Shown here: piece after piece, positions 60,496 to 64,000 of the stretch | How the letters are laid out: every line of letters starts with the position of its first letter | Position numbering within the stretch: position 1 is the stretch's first letter | DNA from: JBDTSW01 sp963782605 | GTDB lineage: Bacteria > Actinomycetota > Thermoleophilia > Solirubrobacterales > 70-9 | Length of the DNA stretch: 64,000 bases | NCBI GenBank assembly: GCA_963782605.1 | Contig: CAWAKK010000006.1 | Span: 132,608 to 196,607, forward strand | Direction of reading: 5' to 3' | Notes under the pieces: generated by a model | Seen by the model: the letters and a program-made list of their open reading frames with translations, nothing else | What the model was told of the DNA's origin: nothing | Database searches by the model: none | Translations under genes and position numbers: made by a program

Positions 60496-61586
60496 CCGCT
60501 CCGGTGGGCACCGCTCCCAGGCTGGGCATCGTCACCAACGACTTCCTACCGCGGCCGGGCGGCATCCAGCAGTACCTCGCCGGGCTGGTGGCCGCCTATC
60601 CCGGCGAGGTGGTGGTGCTGGCCCCCGCCGATGGCCCGGCCGACACGCCGGCGACGGTGATCCGTCACCGGCGGCGCTTCATGTGGCCGACCCCGGGCAC
60701 GTCCGACTGGGTGACCGCCGAGTTGCGGAACGCCTCCGTCGAGCTGGTCCTGTTCGGTGCGCCCTGGCCGCTGCCGGCGATGACCGAGCGGTCCGTGCCG
60801 GCCTCGACGTCCCGGTGGCGGTGGTCGGCCATGGCGCCGAGGTCACCTTCCCGGCGTCGGTCCCGGGGCTCTCGACGGGGCTGCGCCGGGTGCTGGCGGC
60901 CGCCGACCTGCGCTTCGCGGTCAGCAGGTTCACGGCGGCGGCGCATGGAGCGGCTCACCGGGCTGCCGGTCCACTACCTGGGCGCAGGGGTCGACCTCGA
61001 CCGGTTCGCACCCGGCCCACGGCCGGCGCAGCCGGCGACGGTGGTGGGGTGCGTCAGCCGCTTCGTGCCCCGCAAGGGCCAGCACATCCTGCTCGACGCC
61101 GTCGCCGAGCTCATCGCCGAGGGGATCGACCTCGAGGTGGTGCTCGCCGGGCGGGGACGGCGGGAGCGGTCGCTCCGATCCCGGGCCCGCCGGCTCGGGG
61201 TCCCGGTGCGCTTCGTGGTGGACGCCCCCTGGGACGATCTACCCGCCATCTACCGTTCGCTCGACCTGTTCGCCATGCCCTGCATGTCGCGCTGGTTCGG
61301 GCTCGAGGTGGAGGGCCTCGGGCTGGTCTTCCTCGAGGCGGCCGCCAGCGGGCTGGCGGTGGTGGCGGGCGACTCCGGTGGGTCGCCCGAGACCGTGGCG
61401 GACGGCGTGACCGGTCTGGTCGTCCGCGACCACCGCACCCTGGTCGAGGCCCTGCGCCGGCTGGTCACCGCTCCCGACCTGCGGGCTCGGATGGGGATCG
61501 TCGGGCGGGCCCGCGTGGAGGCGGAGTTCACCTGGGAGGCGGTGGTGGATCGCCTGCGGGCCGGGTTCGCCGGTGCCCAGGGTTGA
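60492..61586 (+). CDS. GT4-family glycosyltransferase (PimB-like), two compensating frameshifts
   Basis: It begins RLGIVTNDFLPRPGGIQQYLAGL, as in actinobacterial phosphatidylinositol mannosyltransferase-like enzymes, and ends with the GT4 donor site (FGLEVEGLGLVFLEAAASGLAVV). Between about 60800 and 60950 the coding frame moves: the continuation VRAGLDVPVAVVGHGAEVTF ... FAVSRFTAAA lies in another frame before MERLTGLPVHYLGAGVDLDRF returns to the first. Two indels explain this; sequencing error is the simplest reason. GTG start overlaps the phosphatase stop. Confidence 0.8.
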   Translation: MTAPVGTAPRLGIVTNDFLPRPGGIQQYLAGLVAAYPGEVVVLAPADGPADTPATVIRHRRRFMWPTPGTSDWVTAELRNASVELVLFGAPWPLPAMTERSVPASTSRWRWSAMAPRSPSRRRSRGSRRGCAGCWRPPTCASRSAGSRRRRMERLTGLPVHYLGAGVDLDRFAPGPRPAQPATVVGCVSRFVPRKGQHILLDAVAELIAEGIDLEVVLAGRGRRERSLRSRARRLGVPVRFVVDAPWDDLPAIYRSLDLFAMPCMSRWFGLEVEGLGLVFLEAAASGLAVVAGDSGGSPETVADGVTGLVVRDHRTLVEALRRLVTAPDLRARMGIVGRARVEAEFTWEAVVDRLRAGFAGAQG

Positions 61587-61752
61587 CAGATCCGGCGCGT
61601 CTCGATCAACCTAGGAGGGCGAAGCGCAGAACCGGCTCGTTGTCTGCGACCACACATCACTGGAGTGCCGCACCATCACCTCTACTGTGAGCCGGAGAAC
61701 CGATTTTTCAGCACCCTCCTAACGTCGTCCCCTCGCCCCAACGGTGCCCGAC

Positions 61753-64000
61753 ATGCCAACCAAACTCGTCATCGTGGAGTCGCCGGCCAAGGCGCGAACC
61801 ATCGCCGGCTACCTCGGCGCGGGCTTCGTGGTGGAGTCGTCGATCGGCCACATCCGTGACCTCCCCCAGTCCGGTTCCGACATACCGGCATCGGTGCGGG
61901 GCGAGCCGTGGGCCCGGCTCGGGGTCGACGTCGCCAACGACTTCAAGCCGGTGTACGTGGTGCCCCCCGAGAAGAAGCAGCAGGTCACCAAGCTGAAGAA
62001 GCTGCTCAAGGACGCCGAGGTCCTCTACCTGGCCACCGACGAGGACCGCGAGGGGGAGTCGATCGCCTGGCACCTGCTCGAGGTGCTCAACCCCCGCCAG
62101 CCGGTGCACCGCATGGTGTTCCACGAGATCACCCCGACCGCGATCCGCCAAGGCGCTGGAGCACCCACGTGACCTGGACCGCCGCCTCGTCGATGCCCAG
62201 GAGGCGCGCCGCATCCTCGACCGGCTCTACGGGTACGAGGTGTCACCGGTGCTGTGGCGCAAGGTGCGTCCAGGGCCTGTCGGCCGGCCGGGTGCAGTCT
62301 CCTGCCACCCGGATCATCGTCGAGCGGGAACGGGAGCGGATGGCGTTCGTCAGCGCCGCCTACTGGGGCCTGACCGGGACGTTCACGGTGCGGGACGACC
62401 CGACCCGGTTCGACGCCGAGCTGGTCACGGTGGCAGGGGAACGGGTGGCCACCGGCAAAGACTTCGCCGACGACGGCACGGCCAAGGCCAAGAAGTCGGC
62501 CCGGCTCGTGCTCGACGAGGCGGCCGCATCCACCCTGGCCGGGCGCTCGAGGGCGTCGACTTCGCCGTGTCGTCGGTGGAGTCCAAGCCGTACACCCGCC
62601 GCCCCTACCCGCCCTTCCGCACGTCCACGTTGCAGCAGGAGGCGGGTCGCAAGCTGCGCTTCGCCGCCCGGCGGGCGATGGTGGCGGCGCAGCGGCTCTA
62701 CGAGGCGGGGTACATCACGTACATGCGCACCGACTCGCTCACCCTGTCGGGGGCGGCGGTCGCCGCCGCCCGGGCCCTGGTGGCCGAGCGGTACGGGGTC
62801 GACTACCTGCCCGAGCAGCCGAGGGTGTACACCGGCAAGGTGAAGAACGCCCAGGAGGCGCACGAGGCGATCCGACCCGCCGGCGACCGCTTCACCGACC
62901 CGGGTGTCGTCGCCCGCTCGTTGGGGGCGGAGTCGGACGAGGCGAGGCTGTACGACCTGATCTGGAAGCGGACGGTCGCCTCGCAGATGCGGGACGCCGT
63001 CGGCGAGAGCGTGTCGGTGCGCCTCGCCGCCACCGGCGGTGACGGGAGACCGGTCGAGTTCACCGCCTCCGGGCTGACCATCGCCTTCCCCGGCTTCCTG
63101 CGGGCGTATGTCGAGGGACGGGACGACCCCGATGCCGCTCTCGATGACCAGGAGCGCCCCCTGCCGCCGATGCAAGCCGGAGACCCCGCGGCCGCCGAGG
63201 AGATCGTCGCCGAGGGCCATGAGACCAAGGCCCCACCGCGGTTCACGGAGGCTTCGCTCGTCAAGCGGCTCGAGGAACTCGGTATCGGGCGGCCCTCGAC
63301 GTACGCCTCGATCATCTCGACCATCCAGGACCGCGGGTACGTGTTCAAGAAGGGCTCCGCCCTCGTCCCCACCTTCACCGCCTTCGCCACCACCGGGCTC
63401 ATGGAGGACTTCTTCGGCGACCTGGTGGACTATGAGTTCACCGCCCGGATGGAGGACGACCTCGACGACATCGCCGGTGGGGAGAAGGAGGCGATCCCGT
63501 GGCTGAAGCGCTTCTACTTCGGCAACGGGCACGTCGGGCTCCACGACCTCGTCGCCGGCAACCTCGACGCCATCGACCCCCGTACGGTCAACGCCATCCC
63601 CATCGGGGTCGACGCCGAGGGCGTGCCGGTGGTCGCCCGGTCGGGGCGGTACGGGCCGTTCGTCAGCCGCGGCGACGACACCGCCAGCATCCCCGAGGAC
63701 CTCCCGCCCGACGAGCTCACCCTCGACAAGGCGATCGAGCTGCTGTCGCTGCCCTCGGGTGACCGGGAGCTGGGCCACGATCCCGATTCGGGCGAGATGG
63801 TGTCCCTCCGGCACGGTCGCTACGGGCCCTACGTGCAGCTCGGCGAGGTCGACCCGGACGCCAAACCCAAGCAGGCGCCGCGCCGGACATCGCTGTTCAA
63901 GTCGATGACGGCCGAGTCGCTGACGCTCGAGCAGGCCGTGGAGCTCCTCCGCATCCCCAGGGTGGTCGGTGAGCATCCCGAGGGCGGCGAGGTCGTCGCC
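61753..64000 (+). CDS. topA: DNA topoisomerase I, frameshifted and running off the window
   Basis: The TOPRIM start KLVIVESPAKARTIAGYLGAG, the acidic DEDREGESIAWHLLE and the active-site Tyr in GYITYMRTDSLTLSG identify topoisomerase IA. C-terminal repeats follow (RSGRYGPFVSRGDDT, RHGRYGPYVQLGEVD). Three single-base breaks (near 62150 an extra A, near 62263 an extra G, near 62547 a missing G) split it; joining the frames gives a normal enzyme that continues past 64000. ATG 61753 is preferred to GTG 61744. Confidence 0.88.

Noticed and set aside
62360..63976. Long open frame (538 codons) on the minus strand over topA
   Set aside because: It is antisense to conserved topoisomerase I sequence (YMRTDS active site and C-terminal repeats) and its product shows no recognisable motifs; open antisense frames are common at this GC content.

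Overview
The window is 64 kb of very GC-rich DNA. It reads as a high-GC actinobacterium: start codons are often GTG or TTG, neighbouring genes overlap by 1 to 4 bases, -10 boxes sit 6 to 7 bases from start codons, and the sulfate importer is of CysTWA type. My placement near Thermoleophilia/Solirubrobacterales is inference, not shown. From about 59.5 kb to the end the sequence probably comes from another genome: a gene is cut at its 5' end exactly where purS should lie, and the following genes look like a different actinobacterial lineage. Treat the last 4.5 kb separately.

Layout. 0.1-9.2 kb (minus strand): a pyruvate dehydrogenase operon with two dihydrolipoyl dehydrogenases, homodimeric E1, an E2 and a lipoyl-E3 fusion with extremely acidic linkers, and a small E2-like protein that has lost the catalytic His. 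9.2-12.7 kb: thiamine genes, thiE on the minus strand and a TPP riboswitch driving thiO-thiS-thiG on the plus strand. 12.7-15.7 kb: an MFS transporter and a PhoD-like phosphatase. 15.8-21.8 kb: a sulfate ABC importer (Sbp-CysT-CysW-CysA), a tiny membrane protein, an Rrf2 regulator and a LigD-type DNA ligase. 21.8-22.9 kb: a decayed AbiEi/DUF559 gene and tRNA-Lys. 22.9-59.5 kb: purine genes purH, purN, purF, purL and purQ, all on the minus strand but separated by genes for sulfated-glycan chemistry.

The most interesting content is that interleaved material. Between purN and purL lie three secreted type I sulfatases, a heparinase II/III-like lyase and a CSLREA/beta-helix protein; a second heparinase-like lyase diverges from purL. 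Between purL and purQ there are ten sulfotransferase domains. Eight are in one tight minus-strand run directly behind purQ (58.8 to 48.2 kb) with a GT2 glycosyltransferase. Two of these proteins are fusions, one glycosyltransferase-sulfotransferase and one sulfotransferase-glycosyltransferase. A DrrAB-type ABC exporter lies alongside. Together with the sulfate importer this suggests that the organism makes, and can trim or degrade, a highly sulfated glycan or glycolipid. PAPS synthesis genes and a formylglycine-generating enzyme are not in the window.

Quality caution. Single-base frame breaks interrupt conserved genes at about 10.9, 20.5, 22.0, 36.9-37.15, 60.8-60.95, 62.15, 62.26 and 62.55 kb. 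Many are probably sequencing or assembly indels rather than real mutations. No stretch over 300 bases lacks a gene, and I saw no CRISPR array, rRNA or insertion sequence.
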